Shown here piece after piece: positions 32,643 to 44,466 of a stretch of DNA of 64,000 bases. The notes beneath the pieces were generated by a model, which saw only the letters and a list, made by a program, of their open reading frames with translations, was not told where the DNA came from and made no database searches. A program made the position numbers and the translations under genes. Origin of the DNA: Proteles cristata cristata (Eukaryota > Chordata > Mammalia > Carnivora > Hyaenidae); assembly GCA_017311185.1 (NCBI GenBank), contig JAESUZ010001071.1:310001-374000 (forward strand), written 5' to 3'. How positions within the stretch are numbered: the stretch's first letter is position 1; the number at the start of each line of letters is the position of its first letter.

Positions 32643-34734
32643 AAAAAAATTGGAGTTATTTGATGGATCAGAAAGTTTTGGTTTGTTTCTGATTGCTTAT
32701 TTGTGTTTTTAGTTGATACAGAGAAGGGGTAATTTCTCCATGTATGAGATATCAGAAAGAGGAAGCCAGCAAATTTCACTTCCAGAGGAGGCAAGGATAA
32801 TAAAAGTTGTTGACTACTCCACCATCAATACAAACTAGCCTGAAAGAATATGTTCAGACTTTCAGACCAATTAATAACAGCAGATGCATTGCTCAGGTTT
32901 AAGGAAAAGTCATTTGTATTTTAAGATACAGATATGTTTTTGGAGAAATTTCAGGTATAGGAATGGAAATGACAGGATCCCATTTTGATTTAAAAGAGTT
33001 AGAACCATCTTGTCTCTGAGAAAAGTTTTTAATATAGCCAAAAAAAGGAGAACCTGGAAAAGCATTGGACTTGTTGGCTAAAAGGAATAGTATGTTTTGG
33101 GGATGGGCAGAGCTGGGGAAACAGAGGAGTGCAGAAGAAGGTAAGGAGTCCCAGTGACATGGGAAACTAGATGAAATTAGATGTCATCTACTTCCGCAAT
33201 TTATAAGAAAATTTTTTTCCTTGAAAATAAAGGGAAATAAAACATTTAACATGGATGTAATATAATAACTTCAGTTCTGTAATAACATGAGAGATTTTAT
33301 ATTTATTTATTCTGGTTAAACAGAAAAATGACAATTTGGAAAAATACTTTGATAAGGGAGGCCCTTGGGGAAGTGAGTGGATGAAGCAACAAATGGTTCT
33401 AGAATTAGTTTCCTTATTAAGGCAATAAAAATATACGGCATTATATTACATTTGAATTTCAAATAAATATGTATTATTAACATGATTATGTCCCATTCTA
33501 TACTGTGGAAATACTTTAACCAAAAAATTGCTTGTAGTTTATTTGAAATTCAAATTTGACTTGGCATCCTGTACTTATCCGGCAACCTACTTGTATTAGG
33601 ATATGGGTAGGAGAAGGCAGACATGAGTGTTGGTGAGGAAAAGAGACAACAAACCAAATCGCAGTAGGCAATATCAACCACAGTGTGTACAGAACATTGT
33701 ACAGCTTTAAACCAAAAGCTGTATGACACCATAATATATCCCTTCTCAATTTGAGTCCCATACTCCATTGAACATCCACCACATAAAGCTTGTGTAGGAC
33801 TTGGATGGGGTGAAGGGGTTAACATAAAGGAAATTATAGGGGAGAGAAAAAGAAAAGACTAGATTAAGGTGATAATTTTAAACATCATGTGCACTCCTCA
33901 TCTCATCTCAGCATGGCTAAAATTGGGGGTGCAAACATCACTAGGACCTTATTTCTCTCTTTCTTCAAAATTTGCTGCATTCTCAAGGTGGCAAAATGGC
34001 TGGGGCATCTCCTATGTTCCATTTTTCATGTTTCAACAGAGTAGGAAGGATTATCTATTATTCTGAAACAGCTCTAGAGAAGTTTTAATGAATTGCTTTG
34101 GTGTCAATCTGAATTAGATTCTTATGATCCCTAAATTTGATAATACGACCAGGGAAAAAAATGTTCTGACTGGCCAGACCTGAGCTGTATACCCATAGAC
34201 AGAGCATTCACACTGAAATAACTGAGAAAAAGATAACGAATTTTAAGAAGAAACTGGGTAATTATTTCCAAAAGAAGAGTTACCAATGACAAAAACAAGC
34301 AAGCAAACAAACAAACAGCAATTATCCACTATCAGGTTTAAACAGTCCATTTGATTTGGAATCTAAGGGCAAGGTAGTAGTGACTAACATCTAGTTTATA
34401 ATAATTGTTCTACACTTTCTTCATAGTAAGAGTCTGAACAGCAGCTTATCTTCTATTCCCTTTTATCTTGCTGTAAAACCTGTCCCACTTAAGTGCTAAT
34501 AAAAGAGGAATGAATAAATGAATGAACAAATAAATGAATAAAAGCAAATGCCATGTTCTAGACATGAAGATTTAAAAAGTTTCTATACAAAGTATTAAAA
34601 GAACTGAGCCAACAAAACAAACTTTAGGCCTTAACAGATTTTCTGTTTAAGTTAACCATGTATGTGAGATGGCAAATAAATCAGGGAACAATGTGAATCT
34701 CCAAACTTGTTATCTCTTAGAAAAATCTGAGGTG
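32643..34734. other. Repeat-poor unique sequence, no gene seen
   Basis: About 2 kb. Two overlapping minus frames (33,516-33,782 and 33,550-33,825) lie in different registers of the same DNA and match nothing known to me. An (ATGA)n-like short tract is at 34,510-34,541. Confidence 0.5.
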
Positions 34735-34870
34735 GGGATCACTGCCACTTAATTATTGAAGTGACTTTAAACTAGTTATTCATCCATGGAATAGGAAGAA
34801 AACTACCTGGCAGGATTGTCATGATGAGTCAATAAAACTATGTACATGCAAGTGCTAACCAGTTTATAAA
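34735..34870 (+). mobile_element. MIR-like fragment, sense
   Basis: CACTGCCACTTAATTATTG, a diverged AACTAGTTATTCATCCATGG core, then GGATTGTCATGATGAGTCAATAAAACTATG and GCAAGTGCTAACC. This matches the MIR order of core and tail. Diverged. Confidence 0.6.
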
Positions 34871-34990
34871 TTCTAAGTGCATTGGGACACCATGGCATAT
34901 CTAGGAACTACCCCAATACCAAACACATTGGAGACACTTGATAACCTCTCCTTAATAGAAATATGAGTGCAAAACATTAAACTTATTCTG

Positions 34991-34992
<2 letters not shown>

Positions 34993-35028
<36 letters not shown>
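34993..35028. repeat. (GT)n microsatellite, 36 bp
   Basis: A pure GT run of about 18 units. The histidine/threonine-rich minus frame over it is an artefact. Confidence 0.97.
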
Positions 35029-35032
<4 letters not shown>

Positions 35033-36170
35033 AAGAAGGGCAGTGGAGTAGGGAGAGAGAATATTACAGGGGTATAATATACAGTAGAAAAAATTTTTGT
35101 TCTTTCATATTCAAACATTTTTCAAACTTCATTCTCATTCTATAAATAAGCATATGTCAGATATGTCAGGAATACATCAAATTTCACTGTGTATTTAAGA
35201 TTTCTATTTTTTTCACCATTAGCTCTTTCTCATTAGATCCAGCAATTGAAATACATTTTGCTTGTGCTGCAGTTTCCTATTACAGATACGTAATAAGACT
35301 GACAAAGAAATGAGAAACTAAAATTGTAGCTTTCTCTTCCCACTCCCATTCCTTTCTCTCATCCTTTAAGGAAGATTTATAAGAACTCTGAGTCCCTGTT
35401 ATACAAATCCACAGAGAAAAAACTTACCTATCTTTACAATATTTGGTAACATAAAAGAAAATTTTTAATGGCCAGAAAATTGTGTTAAGTCTAATTTAAT
35501 ATGACAGTATTTCTACATGTTTAATTTAATTTTTAAACTTTCTGTATCTACTGAAATACTCACATCATCTATGAGTTCCACATGATTACATAAAACCATG
35601 GTATAAACCTCACTGAAATAACAAGTATATCAACTTATTTATGTTTATAAAAAGTTCTCTGATCCTGTGGGTTGAGCTTACTGATGATCAATACGTAATT
35701 ATGATAATAAATGAGACCAGAAGTTTAAAATCAAAGGCATGTTCTTGTAGTTAAGATTATAGAACAAATTTTCTAATATTAGAATGACTGGCATTTGGAT
35801 GGTTTATCATTAGCCTATTAGTTTTTACTGTATTCATATCATTGAACTAAGGATATTAAAATCATATATCTAATTATTGCAAAATCATAAATGTTGATAA
35901 TCTCTTTGAGGCATTTGGCATATGTTGCGTTTTTGTTAAATATTTTAAAATAAAATCTGCATTTAATTGATTAGAAAAAGTAATTTATGCTTATAAAACA
36001 GATCAGACATGTAGAAAGTTTGTACAAACAACTGAAATCCACCACACAGACAATCCTTAATATTTTAGAATATATTCTCCTACACGATTTTCTACATACA
36101 AATTCATATCCCAAAACATTACTGTGTACTGTGTGTGGGGAGGGGTTTGGGGGATAGAAAGGGCTGTTCA
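35029..36170. other. AT-rich unique sequence, no gene seen
   Basis: No recognisable repeat or gene. The minus frame at 35,971-36,237 has no domain. Confidence 0.45.
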
Positions 36171-36482
36171 ACAGAGTTGGTATTTGAGAGGCTGAGACCC
36201 AAGAGAGGCCCTGAGAGTGAGACATGAGTGGCAACAATGAATAATGCCATGTGAGATGAGGCTGTAGAATTTAAGAATATGAATTCTGTCAATAACAAGA
36301 ATGAGCTTGGAAGTTCACTGTTTCACTGAATCTCCAGATAAGATCCCAGCTTTGTTTCGGCCTTGTGAGACACTAAGGAGAGAACCCAGTTGAGTCTACG
36401 AAATTGTGAGATAACAAAATAAATAAATGACTATCACTAAGCATCTAGTAATTACTTATACAGCAATAGGAAACTTAACAAA
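36171..36482 (+). mobile_element. Ancient interspersed repeat 3' end, family not assigned
   Basis: GTGAGCTTGG-like and CTTGTGAGACACTAAGG, then ATTGTGAGATAACAAAATAAATAAATG and ATACAGCAATAGGAAACTTAAC. This matches the common 3' pattern 'gtgagataataaatg ... cagcaatagataac' of old mammalian L1M/LTR-type repeats. I cannot name the family with confidence. Confidence 0.5.
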
Positions 36483-36534
36483 TGGGAAGTTATTAGGCAA
36501 GGAAGTGACATAATTAATATGCAATTTACAATTT

Positions 36535-36650
36535 TCCCTCTTTGGGAAAAAGAAGTGAAGAGGTGAGGGAAAAGGAGGAGAAAGGAGAAAGAAAGAAGGA
36601 GAAAAGAAATCCTGAGTAAATGCAGGAAGAAAAAAAAAAACAGAAAGACT
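36535..36650. repeat. Purine-rich tract
   Basis: GA/GAAA-rich on the plus strand with few pyrimidines, ending in a 10-base A run near 36,632. Low-complexity sequence that could form a triplex. Confidence 0.7.
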
Positions 36651-37309
36651 AATTGAGAAGCCTTTGCAATAATCTAGGACAAAGAAGAGAGGAGATTAAA
36701 CAATGGATAAAGCATGCAGCAACAGAAATTAAAATAAAAATGTCCACGAGGAAAGGTGCTACTTCATTTACTCATTCAAATAAGGAGATTGCAGGAAGAA
36801 TACTAGCAGGCAGGGATATAAAGGTTTGTGCTGAAAATCTTCTATCCTTCTTTCCAGATCCAATCCCTATCCTTTCTCCCCTGCCCTGTGTTTCTATAGG
36901 CTGATTTCTATGGACTCCAGGAAAGGATTTTCTGGCCTCAGGTTCTGACCTGGATTTAGCCAAAGGGGAGCACTGGTAAGAGAAGAAGGATGTGAAGTCT
37001 GAGTACTTATTTTTGTTTCCTCCCTTGAACATTGTGAACATAACTTAATTAGAAGTCATAACTTCTATAGGGGGCCCACCCCTAGCCCTCTTTCTGAGTC
37101 TGGTACATGCTCATTCCTATTTCTCCCTTCAGACCTAGGGGTGGGTACTAGGTCTGCGAAACACACCATCCCAGTTTATGACCACTTCATTTTGAACAGT
37201 GCTACTGTAAAAACTAAATCCACAGACATGAGCTTTTACAAGAAGTATGTAAAGAGATAAAGACCTATTCCTGGAAATGTCAAATTTTTTATATTAAAAA
37301 CAATGTAGC
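36651..37309. other. Unique sequence, no gene seen
   Basis: Frames on both strands overlap (36,653-36,904 plus and 36,772-37,041 minus), so neither is supported as coding. Confidence 0.45.
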
Positions 37310-37470
37310 TTTATATTTATCGAGGCAGGCACTGTATACACTGTTACACATTTTAGCCATGGAGAAACTGAGGCTACAGAGGGGAAATAGTGTTTTCCCC
37401 AATGTCATACTTCTGGAGAGTAACAGAGCAGAGAGTTTGGCTCCAGAGGCCTCTCAATTGGATACAGGTA
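37310..37470 (-). mobile_element. MIR-like fragment, antisense
   Basis: GGAGAAACTGAGGCTACAGAGGGG, then AGTAACAGAGCAGAGAGTTTGG and CTCCAGAGGCCTCT, the antisense MIR pattern. Confidence 0.65.
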
Positions 37471-37619
37471 ATCCTGAAAGTGAGACAGAAGCAATAGCCA
37501 AAGTGGAAGATGGAATACCACATAATTAGAATAAGAATTTCAAGGTTGTAAATGGCAACACTGTCAATCACTTCTGAGTAATCAAATATTATGAGCACAT
37601 GTGATGATATTCTTTGGAT

Positions 37620-37935
37620 TTAACAACATAGAGATTCTTGCTTCCTTTTTTTGTGTGTGCCATTACAATCAGTGCTGCAACAAATTACTTACACATACAC
37701 ATTGCACACTTGTCTTTTTCTGGAAGTGAAAGAGCTGGACCAATAAGTATGTCTATTTTAAAACTGATAAATAATTCCAGTTTGCTCTACCTAAAAGAAA
37801 GACATTTATACTCCTACCAACACTACATGAGAGTTCTATGTTCCATCAAATCTTTTTTCAATAAAGCCATCAGTCTGTTTGAGATTTGCCAGTCTAAGAA
37901 AATAAATATTATTCTAATTCTGTCTATATGCATTT
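37620..37935 (-). mobile_element. Old LINE-1 3' end, antisense
   Basis: AGTGCTGCAACAAATTACTT, GCACACTTGTCTTTTTCTGG and CACTCCTACCAACACTAC-like text match the antisense of old L1 (L1ME-type) ORF2 end. Strongly diverged. Confidence 0.6.
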
Positions 37936-39191
37936 GACTACTAGGCAGGGAGAAACCCCACACATGTAACTATTGAAATATTATGAGTATGACTCTGATT
38001 TAAAAAAAACACACGAGAAACTCCGTAAAAACTGCCTTCTCAATGTCTGACAAAGCCTCAGCCCATGATGTCCATTATCATATTTTCTTTTTGGGTAACA
38101 TTACCTAAAATTAACTCATGAAAAATATGTTTCTATACTTCTTTTACCTTATTACATTTTTATAGGCATACAGCAACTTTGAACATCTGACATTTTGGAA
38201 GTAGCCAAGTATATACTTTTTTAGCAAGGTGACTGATGTTGCTGTTGTTGCTGATAATGACAATGACAGTGAGGATGACAATGGCATTGGCACTCTTATG
38301 CCTTGATGAACTATCTTTTTATGCTTGGATGTTTTATCATTTAAAAAAACTTTCTGCATGTAACTGCAGTTAGGGACTGGATTATCATCTATATTTCAGT
38401 ATATTTTTCTATGACAAGAGTCCAAAAACAAGCAGGAATGAACACAGAGTTTAAAACAGGAAACAGGATGAAATGCCCCTTTTGCTTACTTGTGGTAGGT
38501 GTGCAGGTTTGTATGAATACCTCTTTACTATCATCTTTTTGCAATTCTCTCTAGTTTTCTATAGTTCCATCTAAGATACAGTTTTTATTTACACCCCTAC
38601 TTTTTTAGCATAGTTTAAGCAATACATCTCCTAAATAACAGTCCCCCACTACTATTGCATTACTTCATTTCTCTAACCAAAACATTTCTCTAGCATTTGA
38701 TGACTTACTCTAACTAGATCTGCTATACATATATTCTTTATCATCAGATATCCCATGAAGAAGAGACAATATGTATTTATGGTATTGCTGGCCCATGTGT
38801 ATAAAGGGGAATGGAAAGTTAGGCTCTAAAATAATGAGGCAGACTGTGATGCACACTTTGTGATAATGGGTATTTTCCATCAGGAGGTAATAATTTAAAG
38901 TGCAATAAATTAACTTCAGGAACAGAATGTTTCAATGGTTTCCAAGTCACGTGGTAGGTATCAAAAGGAGTTTAAAGCAAAATCGGCATTAATAATTTAT
39001 TAGAAAATGAAATAACAATTAAATGAAATACCTAGGTGATGACAAAATAATGCAAAGAAAAAACTAATAGATATTAAATATATCAACCTATATATGAACA
39101 AAGTGCTTAGAAAGAAACATCAAACCTCAGTGTTTTCACTTTTAGAAAACAACCCTCCATCATATGAATATTTTCCTTTCTAAAACTTATT
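37936..39191. other. Unique sequence, no gene seen
   Basis: A small TGTTGC/TGACAATGA-type repetitive patch lies at about 38,236-38,292. No credible gene. Confidence 0.45.
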
Positions 39192-39456
39192 CAAAATAAT
39201 AATTTAAAAAATTTTAATGTTCATACTTGAGGGAGAGAGGAAGGGAGAGAAAGGGAAAGAGTATGAGCAGGAGAGAGGCAGAGAGAGAGGGAGACACAGA
39301 ATCTGAAGCAGGCTACAGGCTCTGAGCTGTCGGCACAGCCCCAGTGAGGGGCTTGAACTCACAAGCCATGAGATCATGACCTGAGCCAAAATCGAGAGTT
39401 GGGACGCTTAACCAACTGAGCCACTCAACTACCCCCAAAATAATAATTATAATTGA
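39192..39456 (-). mobile_element. SINEC A of a shared-target pair, antisense
   Basis: The element is at about 39,207-39,436. CAAAATAATAATTTA is on the left and AAAATAATAATTATAATTGA on the right. GA body with ACACAGAATCTGAAGCAGG; the reverse head is damaged (GAGCCACTCAACTACCCCC). Confidence 0.93.
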
Positions 39457-39685
39457 GGGGCACCTGGGTAGCTCAGTCGGCTAAGCGTCTGACTTCAGCT
39501 CAGGTTATTATCTCCTGTTTCATGGGTTCAAGCCCTGCATCGGGCTCTGTGTTGACAGCTAGCTCAAAGCCTGGAGCCTGCTTCAGATTCTGTGTCTCGC
39601 TGTCTCTCTGCTTCTCCCCTGCTCATGCTGTCTCTCTCTCTCTCTCTCCCAGAAATAAAACATTAAAAAAAATAATTATAATTGA
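39442..39685 (+). mobile_element. SINEC B of a shared-target pair, sense
   Basis: The element is at 39,457-39,670. The perfect 15-bp TSD AATAATTATAATTGA is at 39,442-39,456 and 39,671-39,685. The left copy of this TSD overlaps the right flank of the antisense SINE, giving a head-to-head inverted pair separated by about 20 bp. Confidence 0.95.
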
Positions 39686-39984
39686 AAAACTCTCATCATG
39701 TAGTCATGTTGTTACATTATTCATTCAAAAAAGTTCATTTTCCTCCTGTAGTATCTAAGACAAGAATATTCATGCAAAAGAGAGGGTGCTTACAGATACA
39801 CAACGGCCTTGTGTAACAAAACTTAAGCATTACCTAGTGGCATGGAAATGCTGATAGGCAATACAGGATAAGAAAGAAGTGACAAAAAACTCTCTCAGAA
39901 GGTGCTTTTATATGTAAGTGTTGCTAAGTTCCATGTCTTATATATTTGACCTCACTGTTCTGTTGCTTTGTATTTCATGAGGTG

Positions 39985-40500
39985 GCTCTATCATAAATTG
40001 TGTACATTAGAATCTGTATAGCCAGACACTTTAATTTGCAAGTGACAAAAAAATCACTTAACCTAGTTGAAGCTAAATGGAAATGTATTGGATGAATCCA
40101 GGCAATAGTTCTTGTGAGGTACGGCTTCATACAGAGAGGTTTAGACAGTATCTTTAAAACGCAGTTTCCACATTTCACTATGTTCTCCATCCAAGACTGG
40201 CTTCACATTGACCAAGCTCTGTCATGGAACAGATTCAAGCAACAAGTCAATTCCTTTTATCTATCAATTGAGCAACTCCAGCAAAATGGAACATTTATTT
40301 TGAAATACTTCCCAGAAAAATCCCAGAGCTGGCTTTCATTAGTTTGGCTTCCATCATATGTAACATCTCAAAATGCTGCAGTGTGTTTAGGAGAGTCTCA
40401 TGCTCTGATTTGGCAGTCTGGGTTCTCTGCCCATGTGGCTAACCCCATCCTAATCAAATGCACTTGGACTAGAAGAGAGCTACTAAAAAAACTTGCATCC
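39985..40500 (+). mobile_element. Possible ancient repeat, family not assigned
   Basis: GCAAGTGACAAAAAAATCAC, then GGAAATGTATTGGATGAATCC, then the CTCTGATTTGGCAGTCTGGG and GCCCATGTGGCTAACCCC segment. This resembles a common old mammalian repeat pattern ('tgattggcttgggtcatgtgcccacccc'). The 129-codon plus frame at 40,114-40,503 lies inside and is not supported as a gene. Confidence 0.4.
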
Positions 40501-41099
40501 TGAAATATTTCAAGAATGAGTACCTTTGAGCTGTTTCTACCTGATCCATAGAAAAGGAATACTGAAAGTGCTGAACACTTTTCCCAAAATCAGCAGTATT
40601 TTCATTTTCTTCTCTTGAGGCACAAGTGGCTCATTAGCTTCAGAAAAGCACACTAGTATTTAGTTGTAATTTAATATGAACCTTTCATGGTCAACCATTA
40701 TTAAAGTCAAAGTGATTATGGTAAAACACTAATTGACTCCAAACGTCCTCCATCTCAGGGGTAGATACAAGTAAGAGACGGAGGTGCATGCAATTAGCTA
40801 AAGAAAGACGGTGTGTACAGCAGGCAAGGTGGTACCTGCACTGAATCTGGAGGTTTATTGGGAAAACAAGTGAACAAAATTGGATATTATTATAATGTAC
40901 AGAGTCCATGGAGACATCTTAATAAATATGTGGTGAGATAAAACCATAATAAGCACATGTTGGCAAAAAGATAATAAAAAGGTAACCCACAGATTCACAA
41001 AAATGACCAGAGACCAGAGTATGTATTAATCTATGTAAATGGGTACATGAGAATGCATCTCCCTAATTGTATTCCTTAGAACCACAGTTTAACAGGGTG
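40501..41099. other. Unique sequence, no gene seen
   Basis: No repeat family or credible frame recognised; the minus frame at 40,691-40,909 has no domain. Confidence 0.4.
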
Positions 41100-41560
41100 T
41101 GGATAGTCTCCCGAGGAAAAATGCAAAATTAATTAATTAATTAATTAATTAATTAAGATTCAGTGGAGAAATGAGGTTTGAAAAAACTGAGCGAAATGAA
41201 GTGAAAAGGGTTTCTTTATTCCAAGGCGTCTCTAACTAGGTCTGAAGCATTTGTGCCTAACTTCATGGCTGCCAGCCCAAAGACCCACACAACAGCTGCT
41301 GTTGACACTGCCTGGGCTGAGGTCAGGAAGAAGTAGGTACTGGGATTATCCGAAGTCGACCCACGCTAAAACTACATTGGATTTTACATACTGGGTGCAT
41401 TTTACATCTGACAGCTCAGGCCATGGGCAGTCAGAAAAGTGGATTAGACACGGACATAAACCAGGCTTTGACTTAATGAGCCAGGGAGAGGTTTGGACAA
41501 GGCATGGATAGGTTCTCAATACTCTCTGAGGGCATTCTTCCATGTCATTTTGAGTGATTT
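41100..41560 (-). mobile_element. Candidate old solitary LTR, antisense
   Basis: A GC-richer block than its flanks. Read on minus, it has CTTGGAATAAAGAAACCC (a poly-A signal in a setting common at LTR R regions) after about 300 bases of CpG-containing sequence. Ends and TSD were not located, and no internal retroviral coding remnant adjoins. It could also be unique regulatory DNA. Confidence 0.3.
41127..41156. repeat. (AATT)n microsatellite
   Basis: Seven and a half AATT units. The unit is self-complementary, so the tract is palindromic. Confidence 0.95.
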
Positions 41561-41639
41561 TTCCCGATTCTGTGTTTTCTCTAGTCCCTTCTCATGGCCT
41601 GATTCATTTTAAGAAGATGTAATCCTTTTTACCAAGGTA

Positions 41640-41880
41640 ATAATAGAGACAATAATTTATATATATGGAGTATTGAGTACAGGTGCCATTCTAAACTTTC
41701 AATGTATTAACATTTAATCAGAATGGTCAATACAGAATGGTCAAACCATTCTGTAAAAGAGGCAGTTTTTTAGTGTAATGAAGGAAACTGGATTGCTGAG
41801 AAATTAACTAAATTGCATGAGAGGCAAAACTAGACATTAAAAGCTGGCAGGTTGGCTCCAAAGTGTATACCCAACCATGT
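41640..41880 (-). mobile_element. MIR-like fragment, antisense
   Basis: TTGAGTACAGGTGCCATTCTAA, then a diverged core (GAGAAATTAACTAAATTGCATG) and AGGTTGGCTCCAAAG, the antisense MIR order. It contains a perfect hairpin at 41,731-41,755. Confidence 0.55.
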
Positions 41881-42735
41881 TGCTTTCTTGTCTCAGTAAC
41901 ATCAGAGTTTCCAATACCTGTTTTACATTAAGAAACAATAATGACTTATGACTAATCTTAGGAATCCACTATCTTCATATTGCTCAAAGAGCTAAGAAGC
42001 TTGTCTTAAAAATCCACTGCCTGGAAGGCTGGAAGAGGCTTGTGTCCAAGGACAGAGATTAAGACATTATCCAAATATATGAAACTAACAATTTCCTCAG
42101 GACAACATATGGCCGCTTCAGCCACAGATTTCTGCTCCTGTCCCAAATTTTACAGGTTATATATATTTTGTTCTATTTCCCCCCTTCCAATTCTAAAGCA
42201 TTAAAAATGACCCTTATAATATTTTGCTCCCAAAACTTTAGCACTTTGCAGGCAGAAAACACTTTCAACTGCCCTTATCCCTTATTTCTAAATATATACC
42301 TATTACCAAGATTAGGCAACCAAACTGTTCAGGAGGAAGGAGGCAGGGAGGAAATATCATGAAGATCTAGAAGAGGAGAATGGGACATGCCACGCATGAG
42401 TGGGTTAGCAATTTTCTCAACTTCTACTCCCTTTACTGTTCTGTGGCACAGAGCTCAGAGGGGAGTAACTGTGGAGCAGAACTGGGGAGAATGAAGCCAA
42501 GTTTGGGGCTCTCAGCTTCAGCATGGCTTGTTTGATTCCCAGCATGGCCCCAAAGCAGAGTCACCAAACTTTAACGGAGTTCAGACAAATGTCTTAGTCA
42601 GAAATCATCCAAGACTGTAGATATCTTAACAAATGGTTTACTCATATAAATTTTGGGGACCTTTCCATAACCTCACAGGAGTTAGAAAGGAAATCAAACA
42701 GTGATGGAAAACTGGTATTTCTACCAGCCTAGCAC
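41881..42735. other. Unique sequence, no gene seen
   Basis: No repeat family or credible frame recognised; 42,168-42,362 plus has no domain. Confidence 0.4.
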
Positions 42736-42737
42736 AT

Positions 42738-42860
42738 TAATTCTCAACTGAAACTGATTTCCTTTCCCAAGGCACATTTGGCAATGTCTACAGACATTTT
42801 TGATTGTGACAACTGGGGGTGGGGTATTGCTACAGGTTATCAATGGGTAGAGAATGTCAA
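42738..42860 (+). mobile_element. MER20 (hAT-Charlie DNA transposon) fragment
   Basis: TTCTCAACTG..., then GGCACATTTGGCAATGTCTA, CAGACATTTTTGATTGTGAC and AACTGGGGGTGGGG closely follow the MER20 5' half. The 3' half is missing. It is a non-autonomous fossil with no transposase. Confidence 0.85.
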
Positions 42861-42989
42861 ATTTAAAAAAACTAAATAGCTGTTTTACTAGCAAAATGAG
42901 TTTACTGAAGAATAGCATAAAAACTGCAATTTGAGACAAGCCAACTATGGCAAACTTTAGGCAAGTCAGATGAGACAATGGCAAGGACA

Positions 42990-43430
42990 GTTTCTATTAG
43001 GCTTTAGGAGGAAATGGGGATGGTTGTTTTGAACAGAACTTCACTGGAGAAGAACAAGTTTGAAGTTGTGACTGTTTCTCATTGGCTGCAAGCTGTGGTT
43101 AGGGTGTGGTTGCTGACACAGGAAGAGATCTTCCTTTCTCTTAAAGACTGGAGACAAAATTCCTAGTTTAAAAAAAAAATGGCCTCCTTTCTCAAGATAA
43201 TTGTTATCTTCCTGCTGGCTATGCAGGCTGCAAGGAGAGGAGAGCTCCACTTGAGGGCCTCCCAACTTGATTCCAAGTGATGTTTGAGAAAACATCTCAT
43301 TTTGTTCCACACTCAAGCTTGTGGATGTAAAAGAGAGAGTTTCAGAGTACCTTACAGACACTTTCTTTATTTGCTCATAAAATGAATCCATGAAGCACAA
43401 GTGTTAGGAGCAACAAGGAAAATTATACAG
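42990..43430. other. Possible old LTR material, family not assigned
   Basis: Contains GTTTCTCATTGGCTGCAAGC (an inverted CCAAT-type motif) and a GC-richer middle. The 119-codon minus frame (43,041-43,400) has no domain I recognise. The reading as old LTR rests only on composition and motif style. Confidence 0.25.
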
Positions 43431-43499
43431 TCAGTTAAACATTTGATTTTATTCACTTTGTAACAAAGAAATAGACCAGCTTTAATCTGGCCATCTAGC

Positions 43500-43800
43500 C
43501 TGTTGTTAGCCATACAGAACTGACTGGGTATCACCACCTAGATTTAGGCAGCCTAATGCATAATCTCCAGGGGCACACGCCATCTATGCAGCCAACTACC
43601 TCCAGGCAGCTCGAGTGCTTACCTGTGGACAAGCCCAGATACTGCCAGCCAATCAGCAACACCCAAAGTCTTTGTTCTCCTAATATGGGACAGGGACAGT
43701 TCAAAGTCTTTCTTCCTTTACACCTCATTCTGCAGAGCCTTTTAACTGTCTTCACTTTAGGTGGCACAGCACAGTGGTAAAATTTCCCATTCATCATTGA
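43500..43800. other. GC-richer block, open on both strands
   Basis: A plus frame (43,556-43,780) and a minus frame (43,531-43,797) overlap, so neither is convincing. CCAATCAG at about 43,649 is promoter- or LTR-like. No TATA box or donor/acceptor layout was found. Confidence 0.25.
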
Positions 43801-44213
43801 ATGGTGAGCCTCTTAGGTTTTTTTTCCATCACAAAAGCATATCGGTATTTTCTGTAAATCCAAAAATGTGTGATAGAATTAATAGAGGTGTCAAGGAGAG
43901 AGAGTTGACAGGAAAGATTTTTAGGATAAAATACTGAATCCATTTTGAAGGACATTTATGTTCTACACTTTATCCTGTTAAAAAGGTAGAACAAGGGAAG
44001 AGATTTTATGAAACACAGAACTAAGCTAAGCAACAAGAATGTGAGATAGCACTGAGCTAAAATATTAGACTAATGATAATTATATCAATAAATATAAAAA
44101 TATGATTTATTGATCTGTAAAGAAACTTGGGAAAGAAATTAAGTAAGACTTGATAGCAATGTTTAAAATTAACATCCTGAGATGATTTTTGAGGGTTTTA
44201 TGTAATTATTTTT
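43801..44213. other. AT-rich unique sequence
   Basis: No repeat family or credible frame recognised. Confidence 0.4.
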
Positions 44214-44466
44214 AAAAATACTAAATCTGGGGCGCCTGGGTGGCTTAGTTGGTTAAGCGTCCGACTATCGCTTAGGTCATGATCTCGCGGTTCGTGGGTT
44301 CGGGCCCCGCGTCGGGCTCTGTGCTGACTGCCAGCTCAGAGCCTGGAGCCTGTTTCAGTCTGTGACTCCCTCTCTCTCTGACCCTCCCCTGCTCATGCTG
44401 TCTCTCTCTCTCTCCTAGAAATAAATAAAACATTAAAAAAAAATTTAAAAAAAAATACTAAATCTG
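44214..44466 (+). mobile_element. Young SINEC, sense, perfect TSDs
   Basis: The element is at about 44,229-44,450. The TSD AAAAATACTAAATCTG is perfect. It has the young subfamily body (GTCTGTGACTCC, CTCCTAGAAATAAATAAAAC). The A box TGGCTTAGTTGG and B box GGGTTCGGGCCCC are near canonical. Confidence 0.97.

Noticed and set aside
40114..40503. 129-codon plus frame
   Set aside because: It lies in sequence resembling an old interspersed repeat and has no domain.
43041..43400. 119-codon minus frame
   Set aside because: No family, and the sequence looks more like old repeat or regulatory DNA than coding.
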